Positions 8,572-17,598 of a stretch of DNA of 64,000 bases are shown here, one piece after another. Source of the DNA: Algoriphagus sp. AK58 (GTDB lineage Bacteria > Bacteroidota > Bacteroidia > Cytophagales > Cyclobacteriaceae); contig NZ_QEIG01000001.1 of assembly GCF_014324365.1 (NCBI RefSeq), positions 62,001-126,000 on the forward strand, given 5' to 3'. The notes beneath the pieces were generated by a model. That model made no database searches, was not told the DNA's origin, and saw only the letters and a list, made by a program, of their open reading frames with translations. The position numbers were made by a program, and so were the translations under genes. Numbering within the stretch: position 1 is the first letter of the stretch; each line of letters opens with the position of its first letter.

Positions 8572-9084
8572 ATGTTTCAATACGATCCGGAGAAACACTA
8601 CCCCAAAGAGACCGAAAGCCGAGTGGTCATCCGCTTTCAGGATTGCGATCCACTTCGCCATCTTAACAATGCGAAGTATTTCGATTACTTCTTCAACGCC
8701 CGTGAAGATCAGGTTCCCAAACTGTATGGCTTGGAAATCATCGATCTGATTCGAGTTTACAAGGCGGCATGGGTAGTATATAATCACAACATCAGTTATG
8801 TAAAGCCTGCCATGGTAGGAGAGTGGGTTCGTATCATGAGCCGAATTCTTTGGTACAATCACAACACCATCCTGGTAGAATACTTCATGACCGATGATTC
8901 CAAAACTCAGTTAAAAACAGTTCTTTGGTCTACCATGCGCTATGTGACTCTAGCCGAAGGCAAGTCCACGGATCACTCCGGAGCGGTTCAGGACTTTCTA
9001 AAGGCCACTTCGTTGGATTTGGATTTGGCCACTTTGGATATTCGTCAGCGTGTAAAGCAGCTGAAAGAAGAGCTGGAAAAGTAA
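8572..9084 (+). CDS. HotDog-fold acyl-CoA thioesterase (4HBT family)
   Basis: A 170-residue cytoplasmic protein with the 4-hydroxybenzoyl-CoA thioesterase/YbgC pattern: RFQDCDPLRHLNNAKYFDYF, with the catalytic-position Asp followed by HLNN, then a strand-rich second half (VYNHNISYVKPAMVGEWVRI). It probably hydrolyses an acyl-CoA thioester; the acyl chain cannot be read from sequence. It starts 2 bp after the nicotinamidase stop, so it is the third gene of the operon. Its link to NAD salvage is not obvious and may reflect shared housekeeping expression. Confidence 0.85.
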   Translation: MFQYDPEKHYPKETESRVVIRFQDCDPLRHLNNAKYFDYFFNAREDQVPKLYGLEIIDLIRVYKAAWVVYNHNISYVKPAMVGEWVRIMSRILWYNHNTILVEYFMTDDSKTQLKTVLWSTMRYVTLAEGKSTDHSGAVQDFLKATSLDLDLATLDIRQRVKQLKEELEK

Positions 9085-9101
9085 GATTTGGTTTGGAAAG
9101 C

Positions 9102-9142
9102 AAGACCTTTCAGGTTTTTGAAAATCGGACAGGTCTTTTTCT
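9102..9142 (+). terminator. Possible terminator of the NAD salvage operon
   Basis: AAGACCT and AGGTCTT arms separated by a 22-base loop, the second arm running into TTTTTCTT. It lies just past the thioesterase stop. The loop is long, so strength is uncertain. Confidence 0.5.
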
Positions 9143-9147
9143 TAATC

Positions 9148-9278
9148 TATACGCTATTCGGCCAGTAGACGAATATTCTTTGATTTGGGGCTGGGAGACC
9201 GTAAACAGAAGACCCAAGAAGTCCAAGAATTGGCATTTACTAGTTCATTTGAACTTATAACTTGGCCACTGGCAAATT
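9148..9278. repeat. Intergenic repeat, copy 1 (diverged)
   Basis: Begins TATACGCTATTC, continues GCCAGTMGACGAAT and ends near CACTGGCAAA. A second copy with the same head and tail and a diverged middle lies at 11359-11492. The middle is rich in AGACC/AGAAG-type short words. It sits between two convergent genes and has no open frame of interest. Confidence 0.75.
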
Positions 9279-9331
9279 TCTCTATATCCAAATTTCTTTA
9301 AATCCCAATCAAAGCCACCAAAATTGGATTC

Positions 9332-9652
9332 CTATTTTTTCTCAAATCCATAATCCCGTTCGACCAAAGCAATCCGGGTTTTATAAGCGGAATACCATTT
9401 TTCTTTCCCATACTTCTGCGCGAGGAGGTGCTCGGTATTGGCTTTCCAGTTTTTGATGGATTCCAGGCTTTCCCAATAGGAAATGGTTATTCCCAAGCCA
9501 TTTCTTACACTTTCGTGTCCCAGATAGCCAGGCTGCTGCTCGGCAAGTCTTACCATTTCTTCTGCCATTTCACCATAGCCTTCGTCCACTTCAGTTCTGA
9601 GATTGGAAAAAATCACCGCATAGTATGGCGGTTCTGGGGTGTTCGCGATCAT
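9332..9652 (-). CDS. Antibiotic biosynthesis monooxygenase (ABM) domain protein
   Basis: A 106-residue single-domain protein of the dimeric ferredoxin-like ABM fold. Typical marks are the first strand YYAVIFSNLR, the helix around EMAEEMVRLAEQQPGYLGHES, and the strand ISYWESLESIKNWKANTEHL, which includes the family's W-x-S/N pattern. Such proteins range from heme or quinol monooxygenases to stress proteins, so a precise reaction cannot be assigned. It overlaps the DJ-1/PfpI gene by 4 bp (ATGA), which indicates translational coupling. Confidence 0.88.
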   Translation of the reverse strand: MIANTPEPPYYAVIFSNLRTEVDEGYGEMAEEMVRLAEQQPGYLGHESVRNGLGITISYWESLESIKNWKANTEHLLAQKYGKEKWYSAYKTRIALVERDYGFEKK

Positions 9653-10242
9653 TTTTTGTCGAGATAAGGATAGTATTCCATGTAGTTGGCAGTGAGCGTA
9701 GCCAATTCCTTTCCAAAAGTGAGTTCGGTCAGATGCAACGCCAAGTCGATCCCAGCAGAAATTCCCGCCGCAGTCCAGATTTTCAGATCACTTTGCACAA
9801 ACCGAAGTTCGGGTTGAGGTATTCCGGAGGGTTCGATTTCCTGCATGCTTTCAAAAACCTCGTGGTGTGTACAATAGGGTTTATGAGCCAAAAACCCTGT
9901 TTTTCCAAGAATTCTTGAACCCGAGCATACACTCATGGTCCAGTCGGATTGCTTGATTTTGGAGGTTAGTCTTTCCAAAAGGAGTGGGTTTTGGATGACT
10001 TTCTTGGTGCCATCTCCGCCGGGAATTACCATAAAATCAACCTCCCCCGCCTGATCCAAACTAAAGTCAGGAATCACTTGAAGCCCGTTTTTTGTCCGAA
10101 TTGGGGAAGATGTTGCTCCAAAAGTGGACACCTTAAGCAGTTGATAGTCGGACAACTGAGAGGCCACCGAGAAGACCTCAAATGGTCCTGCAAAGTCCAA
10201 TACTTCTACTTCTTCAAAAAGAAAGATGTCTACATGCTTCAT
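9649..10242 (-). CDS. DJ-1/PfpI family protein
   Basis: A 197-residue cytoplasmic protein with the class I glutamine amidotransferase-like fold. It has IFLFEEVEVLDFAGPFEVF at the start, VIPGGDG in the middle, and the nucleophile elbow MSVCSGSRILG, where the Cys is the reactive residue. A conserved-looking AAGISAGIDLALHL follows near the C-terminus, typical of the isonitrile hydratase/ThiJ-like branch. It is the first gene of a two-gene operon with the ABM protein. The real substrate is unknown; both partners are often linked to detoxification. Confidence 0.9.
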   Translation of the reverse strand: MKHVDIFLFEEVEVLDFAGPFEVFSVASQLSDYQLLKVSTFGATSSPIRTKNGLQVIPDFSLDQAGEVDFMVIPGGDGTKKVIQNPLLLERLTSKIKQSDWTMSVCSGSRILGKTGFLAHKPYCTHHEVFESMQEIEPSGIPQPELRFVQSDLKIWTAAGISAGIDLALHLTELTFGKELATLTANYMEYYPYLDKK

Positions 10243-10401
10243 GATTGATCAATTTGGAGTTTAAAGTTAGTTTTTCTGGACAGACTCTCTTACTGTGAAA
10301 AATAAGTCCTTGATTTTTAAATCAAAATCAGAAAACAAAAGGAGGGAAATAAGGAAGGCCTGAAAATTGCAAATATGTGTGCCGTCAAAACTCATCCAAC
10401 T

Positions 10402-11349
10402 ATGAAAAAATTACGATTTCCAAATTCAACAGGCGTTTTAAGCCTATTGGTTTCATCCGCATTGCTGTTTAGCTCCTGTGAGCGAGAGATGGAATTGGTA
10501 CAGACCATCGATGAAGACTTTTCCGGAATCCAACGAATCGATATTGAATCCGGATTTCTCGAGGTGAACTATGAAGCTAAAACGGGTCAGACTCTCGTTT
10601 CCTTGGATGGTATATTAGAATCTTCCAAATCAGGTGCTTACCAAATCGACTATTCTGTGACCGGGAATACCCTTCTGATCAAATTGGATAAAAAAAGCCG
10701 CTTCAGTGGAGGAAATCACCGAGGTACTATCAACATCAGCGGACCTAGAAATCTTGATTTGAATGTTAATTCAGGATCAGGCAAAACCCAGGTTTTCGGG
10801 ATCGAATTCCCCAATCTCGATATCACTTCCGGTTCTGGAGGTATTCTGGTTACTAATGTAAAAGCACCATCTATTCAGCTTAAGGCAGGCTCGGGTACTG
10901 TTGAGGGGTATAATTTGGTGGGAAATGTCGATATCGAAGTTTCTTCGGGCCGAGTGGAAATTGATCAAATGGCCGGTAATTTGAAAATTTTTGCCTCCAG
11001 TGGGAATGTTGGGGTGAAAAGATTAACCGGAAAGCTGAATGCAGAGCTAAGTTCAGGTAATCTGGAAATGGCAAATGTCACCGAAATCGAATCGCTAAAA
11101 GTAAGTTCAGGGAATATTACGGGAACAGTCGTAGGACTTGGACCAAAAACCAATCTGGTAAGTTCTTCCGGTAAAATTTCGATTCAGACCTTTTCTAATC
11201 TACGAGCTTTCAACTTTGATTTTCAGGCAGGAAGTGGAAGAATTGTGGTGGGACAAAGTTCGTCCACTGGATCCATTCAGATCAACAATGGCGCTCCACA
11301 TACCGTCAGAGGATCAGTATCTAGCGGAAGCATAGAGATAAGAAACTAA
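10402..11349 (+). CDS. GIN-domain (DUF2807-type) lipoprotein
   Basis: About 315 residues from ATG 10402 (an upstream in-frame ATG at 10375 is less likely because the signal peptide begins MKKLRF). The lipobox LFSSC places the acylated Cys at residue 26. The mature protein is a long series of short strands with repeated SSG/GSG turns (NSGSGKTQVF, TSGSGGILV, SSGRVEI, SSGNVGV, SSGNLEM, SSGNITG, SSGKISI). This is the parallel beta-helix pattern of putative auto-transporter adhesin head GIN domains. Predicted to sit on the outer membrane or in the periplasm; function of the family is not established. A paralogue follows at 11588. Confidence 0.85.
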   Translation: MKKLRFPNSTGVLSLLVSSALLFSSCEREMELVQTIDEDFSGIQRIDIESGFLEVNYEAKTGQTLVSLDGILESSKSGAYQIDYSVTGNTLLIKLDKKSRFSGGNHRGTINISGPRNLDLNVNSGSGKTQVFGIEFPNLDITSGSGGILVTNVKAPSIQLKAGSGTVEGYNLVGNVDIEVSSGRVEIDQMAGNLKIFASSGNVGVKRLTGKLNAELSSGNLEMANVTEIESLKVSSGNITGTVVGLGPKTNLVSSSGKISIQTFSNLRAFNFDFQAGSGRIVVGQSSSTGSIQINNGAPHTVRGSVSSGSIEIRN

Positions 11350-11358
11350 AATTCTGAT

Positions 11359-11492
11359 TATACGCTATTCTGCCAGTCGACGAATTTTACTCTGATTTTG
11401 GGCCGGAAGAAAGATGACCAAAGACCGAAGATGCCAAAAACTTTGCGTTAACTTGGTCTTCTGGCCTTTAAGATATGTTACTGGCAAAGTTC
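11359..11492. repeat. Intergenic repeat, copy 2 (diverged)
   Basis: Shares TATACGCTATTC-GCCAGT-GACGAAT at its head and TACTGGCAAA at its tail with 9148-9278. The middle again carries AAGACCGAAGA-like words. It lies between the two GIN-domain lipoprotein genes. Confidence 0.75.
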
Positions 11493-11522
11493 CGAATATG
11501 CATTACTAAATTCGATCAAATC

Positions 11523-11556
11523 AAAATTCCCGGTAGCGATATCGGGAATTTTATTT
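11523..11556 (+). terminator. Rho-independent terminator
   Basis: Ten-base arms AAAATTCCCG / CGGGAATTTT with a GTAGCGATAT loop, followed by ATTTTAATT. It lies between the two GIN-domain genes and suggests they are separately transcribed. Confidence 0.75.
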
Positions 11557-11587
11557 TAATTCTCTAGTTAATTCGCTATTTTCCCAA

Positions 11588-12526
11588 ATGAAAATTAGGA
11601 TTGTTTGGCTTTTACTTTTCGTTCCCCTTTTCATTTTCTCCTGTAATCTTGACCAGGTCAGAGATCAGCAAGTGTATCTGGAAGTGGATTACCTAACCTA
11701 TTTGGAAATCAACCCCGGGGGATTGGAAGTGAGAATCATTGGAGATCAGTCTCTGAACGGGACAGTGATCGAATCCATGATCAGTAGAGATAATGAATTC
11801 AGTCCTTTGCTACGAGTAAACAGGCAGTTTGGACGAATCGTACTTGATTTGGATAATATCAGAAACAATGTCAATCCCACCTCGGGCTATATCGAGATCA
11901 GAAGCTCGGAAAATTTTGAGTGGAAAGTTGTGGGAGGCAGCAATAAGATTTCTATTCTAAACTTGGATGCAAAGCGAATTCAGGTAGAGCAAAAATCCGG
12001 TGAGATTGCCTTGGAGAATATCAAGGCTGAAGAACTTTTGATCAGGCAGGATGCAGGGATCTTTACTGGAAGCAAGCTGGAAAGCGCAAATTTTTTCCTC
12101 AATCTGCTGGGTGGTTCCGGAACGATTCAAAATTGCATAGGCACTACAGGAGTATTTACAGAGGGAGGAAGAATCACTGTTCAGAATGTCGGCACCATGA
12201 GTTTGGCAGCTGCCAACAGTCCCGGAGGATTGGTTTCCCTTCAAAATGTGGAACTACTAAGAGCCGCTTCTGCAGGAAGGGGAGAGGTAAGAGGAGAAAA
12301 TGTGGGTTTGGCAAATAGGGTGGAGTTGAATGCTGCGGGAGGAAAAGTAGACCTAAGTACTTCTACTGATATTTCCGGATATGGCTACCTTTTCAATTTA
12401 AGTCCAGGTTCCGTAAGCATTGGGGAGAAGACTTTCAATTCATCCGTTTCTGATTTTACGGATGGGCAACCTTTACTTTTCGGGAGCATTTACAGCGGTT
12501 CAGTTTCGGTGAAAAGCTCATTTTAA
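11588..12526 (+). CDS. GIN-like (DUF2807/DUF4097-type) lipoprotein, paralogue
   Basis: A 312-residue lipoprotein with signal peptide and lipobox FIFSC (Cys19). Like its upstream neighbour it is built of short strands and glycine turns, but the SSG repeat is degenerate. Repeating IQ/VEQ-NV strands can be traced (GGSGTIQNC, GGRITVQNV, GGLVSLQNV, GRGEVRGENV, GGKVDLST), consistent with a beta-helix. Both end in a short segment with the S-GSV/I pattern (YSGSVSV here, SSGSIEI in the neighbour). A tandem duplication followed by divergence is the simplest explanation. Function is unknown. Confidence 0.75.
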   Translation: MKIRIVWLLLFVPLFIFSCNLDQVRDQQVYLEVDYLTYLEINPGGLEVRIIGDQSLNGTVIESMISRDNEFSPLLRVNRQFGRIVLDLDNIRNNVNPTSGYIEIRSSENFEWKVVGGSNKISILNLDAKRIQVEQKSGEIALENIKAEELLIRQDAGIFTGSKLESANFFLNLLGGSGTIQNCIGTTGVFTEGGRITVQNVGTMSLAAANSPGGLVSLQNVELLRAASAGRGEVRGENVGLANRVELNAAGGKVDLSTSTDISGYGYLFNLSPGSVSIGEKTFNSSVSDFTDGQPLLFGSIYSGSVSVKSSF

Positions 12527-12669
12527 ATCAGTGATTTTGTTTTTTGATTGAAGCTGGAATTACAGCATTGATGAAGAAGTGGCTGTTTTATTGAATTTTT
12601 GTTAAAAGAGATAAAAGTCACTTATGGAATCAAAAAAATACTTTTATATTTCGAAGTTTTTCTCGGCAA

Positions 12670-13047
12670 ATGGTTTCCATTCTTAATCTGATCACCCTCT
12701 TCTTAAAGCTCTCCTTGGTCATCCAAGGTCAGGCTGGTGTTGTATCGGATTTTGTAGGTTCGGAAGATACTCTTCATTGTGCCAATAAGACTAGTCATGA
12801 AGAAGTGCTTTATGCAGATTCGGACTGGTTTTCTGGAAATGTTACCCTAACGCGTAAACTTGAAAAAGAGGAGCGGGTAGAAGTAGAAGGTGAAGTTTCT
12901 TTTGGGGTTTCATGTTCATGTTCTCCCGGATTCTTAGAATTAGGGTCCGGCTTGGCGGGGCACCCTGCTTATGGAAACAAGGCTATTCGAGGAAGTCTAC
13001 CTCCATTGTATGATTTTTACCATTCTTGGAAAATCCATCTGAGTTGA
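12670..13047 (+). CDS. Small exported protein of unknown function upstream of DabA
   Basis: A 125-residue frame with a hydrophobic N-terminus (ILNLITLFLKLSLVIQGQAG) that looks like a signal peptide cleaved near residue 22. The mature part has a Cys at about residue 37 and a Cys-x-Cys pair (SCSCSPGFLELG) in its second half, which could bind a metal or form disulfides. I recognise no family. It lies about 90 bp before DabA on the same strand, so it may belong to the inorganic carbon island. Coding status rests on the signal-peptide pattern and the lack of any competing frame. Confidence 0.5.
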   Translation: MVSILNLITLFLKLSLVIQGQAGVVSDFVGSEDTLHCANKTSHEEVLYADSDWFSGNVTLTRKLEKEERVEVEGEVSFGVSCSCSPGFLELGSGLAGHPAYGNKAIRGSLPPLYDFYHSWKIHLS

Positions 13048-13138
13048 TTTTTTGCCTATAAGGCAATGATTGATCGGCATTTCGCTGATGTTTTTGGCTT
13101 TTTGGCCAATTCAAAATCACTCACTCAGAATTCATCAA

Positions 13139-15634
13139 ATGAAACATCACTCAGAGCGTCAGGCTTTTGGAGTGGAGGAGATCGTGCATGAACTTAAGCA
13201 TTTTCTTCCTGCTCAAGCCCCGCTCAAGGACTTTGTCCATCACAATACCCTGCATGCTTTTCAGCACTTGCCCTTTTTCCAGGCACTGAAGCAGGCCAAT
13301 TCCCAATTTGGATACAAGGGATATTTGGCACTTGAAGAATACCGTCAACTTTACAGAGATGGTAAAATCAAGGGCGAAATTCTTCAGCATGTCCTGGAGG
13401 AGCATTTCGGATCTCAAGCCAATCATTGGCTGGTGAAGATGCTCGATCAGGCCACAGAAAATACCCTTTCTCCTAAAATCGGTCAGTTTCGAGCCCATTG
13501 GAGAAATGATTACCACTTCAATCTCGACAAAATCACCCATCCTTTTCTGTTCCGTTTGCTTTCTGCCTATTTGGATCAGGGGATTTCCATTTGGTCATTT
13601 CCTGCTGACTCCAAGGGCTTTCTGGAGGCCGTTCGGTTCATTCAGCAAGAGAGTTTTTCTTCTTTGCTGAGGACAGAAAGGGCCAGGGGACTTTTGGCTA
13701 AAAAAGACCTAACCCTGGAAGAGCTTCTGGATATCCTTGTCGGAAGGCCGGAGGCTTATGGTTGGTACCTGTTTGATCAGCAATTTGCCCATCCAGGCTG
13801 GTCTGGAATGGTGTCTGTCTTGGAATCACAGCCGGGTTCTCTTCTAGATTCCAAGGTCATCTGTCTGAAAGATGTCATCATGTTTGAATGTCTCCTAGAG
13901 ATCGATGCTTTGGATCAGAAATTTGGAGAATCCTGGAGCCCTCTGGGAGTCCGAGTTCCTTACCATACCAAAGAACTCTTTGAAACTGCCCTATTTGATG
14001 AACTAGATCTGGTACTTCAGTGCTGGCAGGAAGCCTTTGAATGGAGCTATTATGATGAGGTTTTGGCAGGAATCTCAGCGGTCAATCCTCCGGTAGCTAC
14101 TCCTGAAGTGCCAAGTTTTCAGGCCTTGTTTTGCATCGATGACCGGGAGTGTAGTACTCGTCGGCATTTGGAGTTTATCGATCCCAATTGTGCTACCTAT
14201 GGTACTCCCGGCTTCTTCAATGTGGAATTTTACTTCCAGCCTGAGTTTGGAAAGTTTCATACCAAATCCTGTCCCGCACCGGTCACGCCCAAATACCTGA
14301 TCAAAGAAAAAGCAGATCATAAAAAGCTGGCCAAGGATGCACATTTTCATCAGAACAGTCACTCGCTCTTAAGAGGCTGGCTAAGCGCACAAACCTTGGG
14401 TTTCTGGTCGGCCCTGAAGCTGGTGGGCAATGTCCTTCGTCCCAGTTCTTCTGCTTTGGAAGTGTCCAGTTTCAAGCACATGGATCCAAAAGGAACTCTG
14501 ACCATCGAGTACCAAGGACTGGAGGAAGCTGGACTGCAGGTAGGTTTTAAAATAGAAGAAATGGCTGATCGTGTGGAGGGTTTGCTCCGAAGCATCGGTC
14601 TCTTGGAAAAATTTTCTCCTTTGGTTTATTTGATCGGTCATGGGGCTTCCAGTATCAATAATACCCACTATGCCGGCTATGACTGCGGAGCTTGCTGTGG
14701 TCGACCTGGTTCAGTCAATGCGCGAGTGGCTGCACATATGGGCAATCACCCGGAGGTCAGAAAAGTGCTGGAGTCTAGAGGAATCGTCATTCCGGAAACG
14801 ACCCAATTTTTGGGAGGATTGCATGATACCACCAAGGATGAGATCGAATTCTATGATGTAGAGGTGTTAAGCCCTGAAAACCTTCGACTTCACCAAGAGA
14901 ACCAATATAAATTCAGCAAAACTCTGGATATCAACTCATTGGAAAGGTCTAGGAGATTTGACACCCTCAAGAAAAACAGACCGCTTTCAGGTTTGCACGA
15001 AGCGGTGAAAAAACGTGCTTTTTCGCTATTTGAGCCCAGACCGGAGTACAACCATGCGACCAATGCGCTTTGCATTGTTTCCCGCAAATCCACCATCAAA
15101 GGCCTGTTTTTCGATCGTCGTGCTTTCCTGAATTCCTACGATTACCGCAAGGATCCCCAAGGAAAAGCACTTGCCAAAATCCTGGGAGCCGCTGCACCTG
15201 TCTGTGGAGGGATCAATCTGGAATATTACTTCTCCCGAATGGATCCTGACAAACTAGGAGCAGGTACCAAACTTCCCCACAATGTGATGGGGCTCATCGG
15301 CGTGGCCAATGGTGCAGACGGGGACCTAAGAACCGGTCTTCCTTACCAAATGGTCGAAATACATGATCCCATTCGTCTGATGATGATTGTGGAGCAGCAT
15401 CCTGAGTTGGTGCTGGAGGTCTTGCAATCCAATCCGGCCACTTACGAGTGGGTGAAGAATCATTGGGTGCATTTCGTGGTGATCGATCCGGTCAGTCGGG
15501 AATTTTTGCGATTCAAGGATGAGGGCTTTGTTCCTTATTCCCCCAAAGCCAAGACCGAGCACTTGGATCATCTTCAGGATAAACTCTTGAGTACGAAAGA
15601 AAATCTTCCCGTTTTCGTAATCGACTCACTCTGA
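13139..15634 (+). CDS. dabA: DabA, inorganic carbon accumulation subunit (DUF2309)
   Basis: About 831 residues from ATG 13139 (the frame is open 69 bp further upstream, but family members start near this Met). DabA is a large cytoplasmic-face protein with a beta-carbonic-anhydrase-like zinc site that works with the membrane subunit DabB to drive one-way hydration of CO2 to bicarbonate. The zinc-site residues are all visible: Cys332 and Asp334 in FCIDDRECS, His501 in LIGHGASS and Cys516 in GYDCGACCG. The spacing (Cys-x-Asp; His to Cys 15 residues) matches what is described for Halothiobacillus DabA. The stop codon overlaps the DabB start by one base (TGATG). Confidence 0.95.
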   Translation: MKHHSERQAFGVEEIVHELKHFLPAQAPLKDFVHHNTLHAFQHLPFFQALKQANSQFGYKGYLALEEYRQLYRDGKIKGEILQHVLEEHFGSQANHWLVKMLDQATENTLSPKIGQFRAHWRNDYHFNLDKITHPFLFRLLSAYLDQGISIWSFPADSKGFLEAVRFIQQESFSSLLRTERARGLLAKKDLTLEELLDILVGRPEAYGWYLFDQQFAHPGWSGMVSVLESQPGSLLDSKVICLKDVIMFECLLEIDALDQKFGESWSPLGVRVPYHTKELFETALFDELDLVLQCWQEAFEWSYYDEVLAGISAVNPPVATPEVPSFQALFCIDDRECSTRRHLEFIDPNCATYGTPGFFNVEFYFQPEFGKFHTKSCPAPVTPKYLIKEKADHKKLAKDAHFHQNSHSLLRGWLSAQTLGFWSALKLVGNVLRPSSSALEVSSFKHMDPKGTLTIEYQGLEEAGLQVGFKIEEMADRVEGLLRSIGLLEKFSPLVYLIGHGASSINNTHYAGYDCGACCGRPGSVNARVAAHMGNHPEVRKVLESRGIVIPETTQFLGGLHDTTKDEIEFYDVEVLSPENLRLHQENQYKFSKTLDINSLERSRRFDTLKKNRPLSGLHEAVKKRAFSLFEPRPEYNHATNALCIVSRKSTIKGLFFDRRAFLNSYDYRKDPQGKALAKILGAAAPVCGGINLEYYFSRMDPDKLGAGTKLPHNVMGLIGVANGADGDLRTGLPYQMVEIHDPIRLMMIVEQHPELVLEVLQSNPATYEWVKNHWVHFVVIDPVSREFLRFKDEGFVPYSPKAKTEHLDHLQDKLLSTKENLPVFVIDSL

Positions 15635-17556
15635 TGGAATTGGCAATTTGGATTCAGTTCATGATAGGGATACCTCTCATGGGCTTTTTGATCAGCTTGA
15701 TTATTCCGGAGCGAGAAGAAAAGCTGCTTTCCCGAGTGGCTTTTTACACTGCGGGCATCAACTTGGGCAGTGTGCTGGTCTTCTTGGTCTTTTGGGCTGG
15801 GATAGGTTTTCAAGCGCTCAATCTCAAGGAATTTGTCCTGTTCAAAACCGATCATTTCGAGTTTTTGGTGGACTTTTTCTTTGATCGGGTAGGGGCTGTA
15901 TATGTGGTAGTCGGAGCGGTTTTGACCTTCCTGATTACCTTTTACAGCCGCTATTATTTGCACAGGGAAAGTGGTTACAAGCGCTTTTTCAATACAGTTC
16001 TCTTTTTCTACTTGGGCTTCAATATCACCGTTTTGGCGGGAAATTTTGAAACGCTCTTTGTAGGATGGGAAATATTGGGATTGTCATCTTTCCTGTTGGT
16101 GGCCTTTTACCGGCAAAATCTGCTCCCTACCCGGAATTCGATCAAAGTCTTTTCGATCTATCGAATCGGGGATGTGGGCTTGATCTTGGCGATGTGGGCC
16201 AGTCATCACCTCTGGCATGAAAACATCACCTTTCTCAAGCTGAGCAACGCAGAGTTGGTCTCTGAGCATTTGGCAGGGCATACAGGAATCGGAATGTTTA
16301 TCGCCCTGATGCTTTTGCTCGCTGCAGCTGCCAAGTCGGCGCAGTTTCCGTTCTCCTCTTGGCTTCCCAGAGCGATGGAAGGTCCGACTCCCTCTTCGGC
16401 GATTTTCTATGGCTCGCTTTCCGTGCACTTGGGTGTATTCTTGCTCTTAAGGACTTTTCCTTTCTGGGAAAACCAACTCACCGTCCGGATCCTAATCGGC
16501 ATGATGGGATTGATGACGGCCATCGTGTCCACGATGATCGCTAGGGTACAGACCTCGGTGAAAACCCAAATCGGTTACGCTTCTCTTACCCAGATCGGGA
16601 TCATGTTTATCGAGGTAGCAGCAGGATTGGAAGTGCTGGCTCTGATTCATTTTATGGGGAATGCCTTCCTTCGAACGTATCAGCTGTTGGTTTCGCCTTC
16701 TGTAGTCGCTTACCTGATTCGGGAGCAGTTTTATGGCTTTGAGCCAAAGGCAAGAAAGACAGAAAGCAGCTGGATGAATCGCCTAAGGATTTCCTTTTAT
16801 GTGTGGAGTCTGAAAGAATGGAATCTGGACCGGGTGATCAATAAAGTGGTTTTCAATCCGCTGAAGAAACTTGGGCATAAGCTGGATTTTCTCAGTTACC
16901 GAACCGTGTTATTCTATTTCATACCCAGCTATTTGTTGGGATTCTATTTATTGGTGACGGGGTACCAACTTCCAACAAGAGTTCAGGAAATTTTGCCAAC
17001 TGTCTTTGCCTTCATAGCCCTTCTGATGGTGCTGAAGTCGTTTACGGAGCGAAGATCTGCCCGCTTGGCGTGGACGATGCTGCTGATGAATCACTTCTGG
17101 ATGGTCTTGGCCATAGCCGAAAATGAGAATTTCTCCGGTCTCGAGATCGGCACTTACCTCAGCGGAGTGGTGGTGTTTGGCCTTTCTGGACTGTTGATCA
17201 TTTCCTGGATGAAAAGTCACCTCGGTCAGTCCGGTCTTTTTGAGTACCAGGGATATGTCAAAAGCTATCCAGTATTGGCCGTCCTGTTCCTTCTGAGTGT
17301 GTTGGGATTAATGGGGTTTCCGATCTCGCCGACCTTCATTGGGGTGGATTTGCTCTTCAGCCACATTCACGAAGATCAGGTTTTGTTGGCTTTGTTTGCT
17401 GCCTTGGCTTTCGTCATGGAGGGAATAGCAGCTGTCCGGATTTTTGCCAGGCTCTTTTTGGGCGCCAAACCCAAATTAGACGGTAAAAATCAGTCAGGAC
17501 TTCCTGAAACTTCTTCCTCTTTGCTTTCTGTAAAAAGTTCCTCCTTTCAACCCTAA
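15634..17556 (+). CDS. dabB: DabB, NuoL/MrpA-like membrane subunit
   Basis: A 640-residue integral membrane protein with at least a dozen hydrophobic segments. It belongs to the proton-conducting NuoL/MrpA family: ITFYSRYYLHRE and the FVGWEILGLSSFLLV segment carry the family Glu, and AAAAKSAQFPFSSWLPRAMEGPTPSSA is the canonical Lys/Pro-rich core. Next to DabA, this identifies it as DabB, which couples a cation gradient to carbon uptake, rather than part of complex I; no other nuo genes are nearby. It is on the long side for DabB, with extra helices and a polar tail. Confidence 0.93.
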   Translation: MELAIWIQFMIGIPLMGFLISLIIPEREEKLLSRVAFYTAGINLGSVLVFLVFWAGIGFQALNLKEFVLFKTDHFEFLVDFFFDRVGAVYVVVGAVLTFLITFYSRYYLHRESGYKRFFNTVLFFYLGFNITVLAGNFETLFVGWEILGLSSFLLVAFYRQNLLPTRNSIKVFSIYRIGDVGLILAMWASHHLWHENITFLKLSNAELVSEHLAGHTGIGMFIALMLLLAAAAKSAQFPFSSWLPRAMEGPTPSSAIFYGSLSVHLGVFLLLRTFPFWENQLTVRILIGMMGLMTAIVSTMIARVQTSVKTQIGYASLTQIGIMFIEVAAGLEVLALIHFMGNAFLRTYQLLVSPSVVAYLIREQFYGFEPKARKTESSWMNRLRISFYVWSLKEWNLDRVINKVVFNPLKKLGHKLDFLSYRTVLFYFIPSYLLGFYLLVTGYQLPTRVQEILPTVFAFIALLMVLKSFTERRSARLAWTMLLMNHFWMVLAIAENENFSGLEIGTYLSGVVVFGLSGLLIISWMKSHLGQSGLFEYQGYVKSYPVLAVLFLLSVLGLMGFPISPTFIGVDLLFSHIHEDQVLLALFAALAFVMEGIAAVRIFARLFLGAKPKLDGKNQSGLPETSSSLLSVKSSSFQP

Positions 17557-17598
17557 TTAGATCTGATGGGCACCCTGTGCCCTAAAAATATTCATCCA

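Noticed and set aside
15634-17556. Complex I subunit NuoL
   Set aside because: The protein is of the NuoL family, but it lies directly after DabA with a one-base overlap and no other nuo genes are present, so DabB is the better call.
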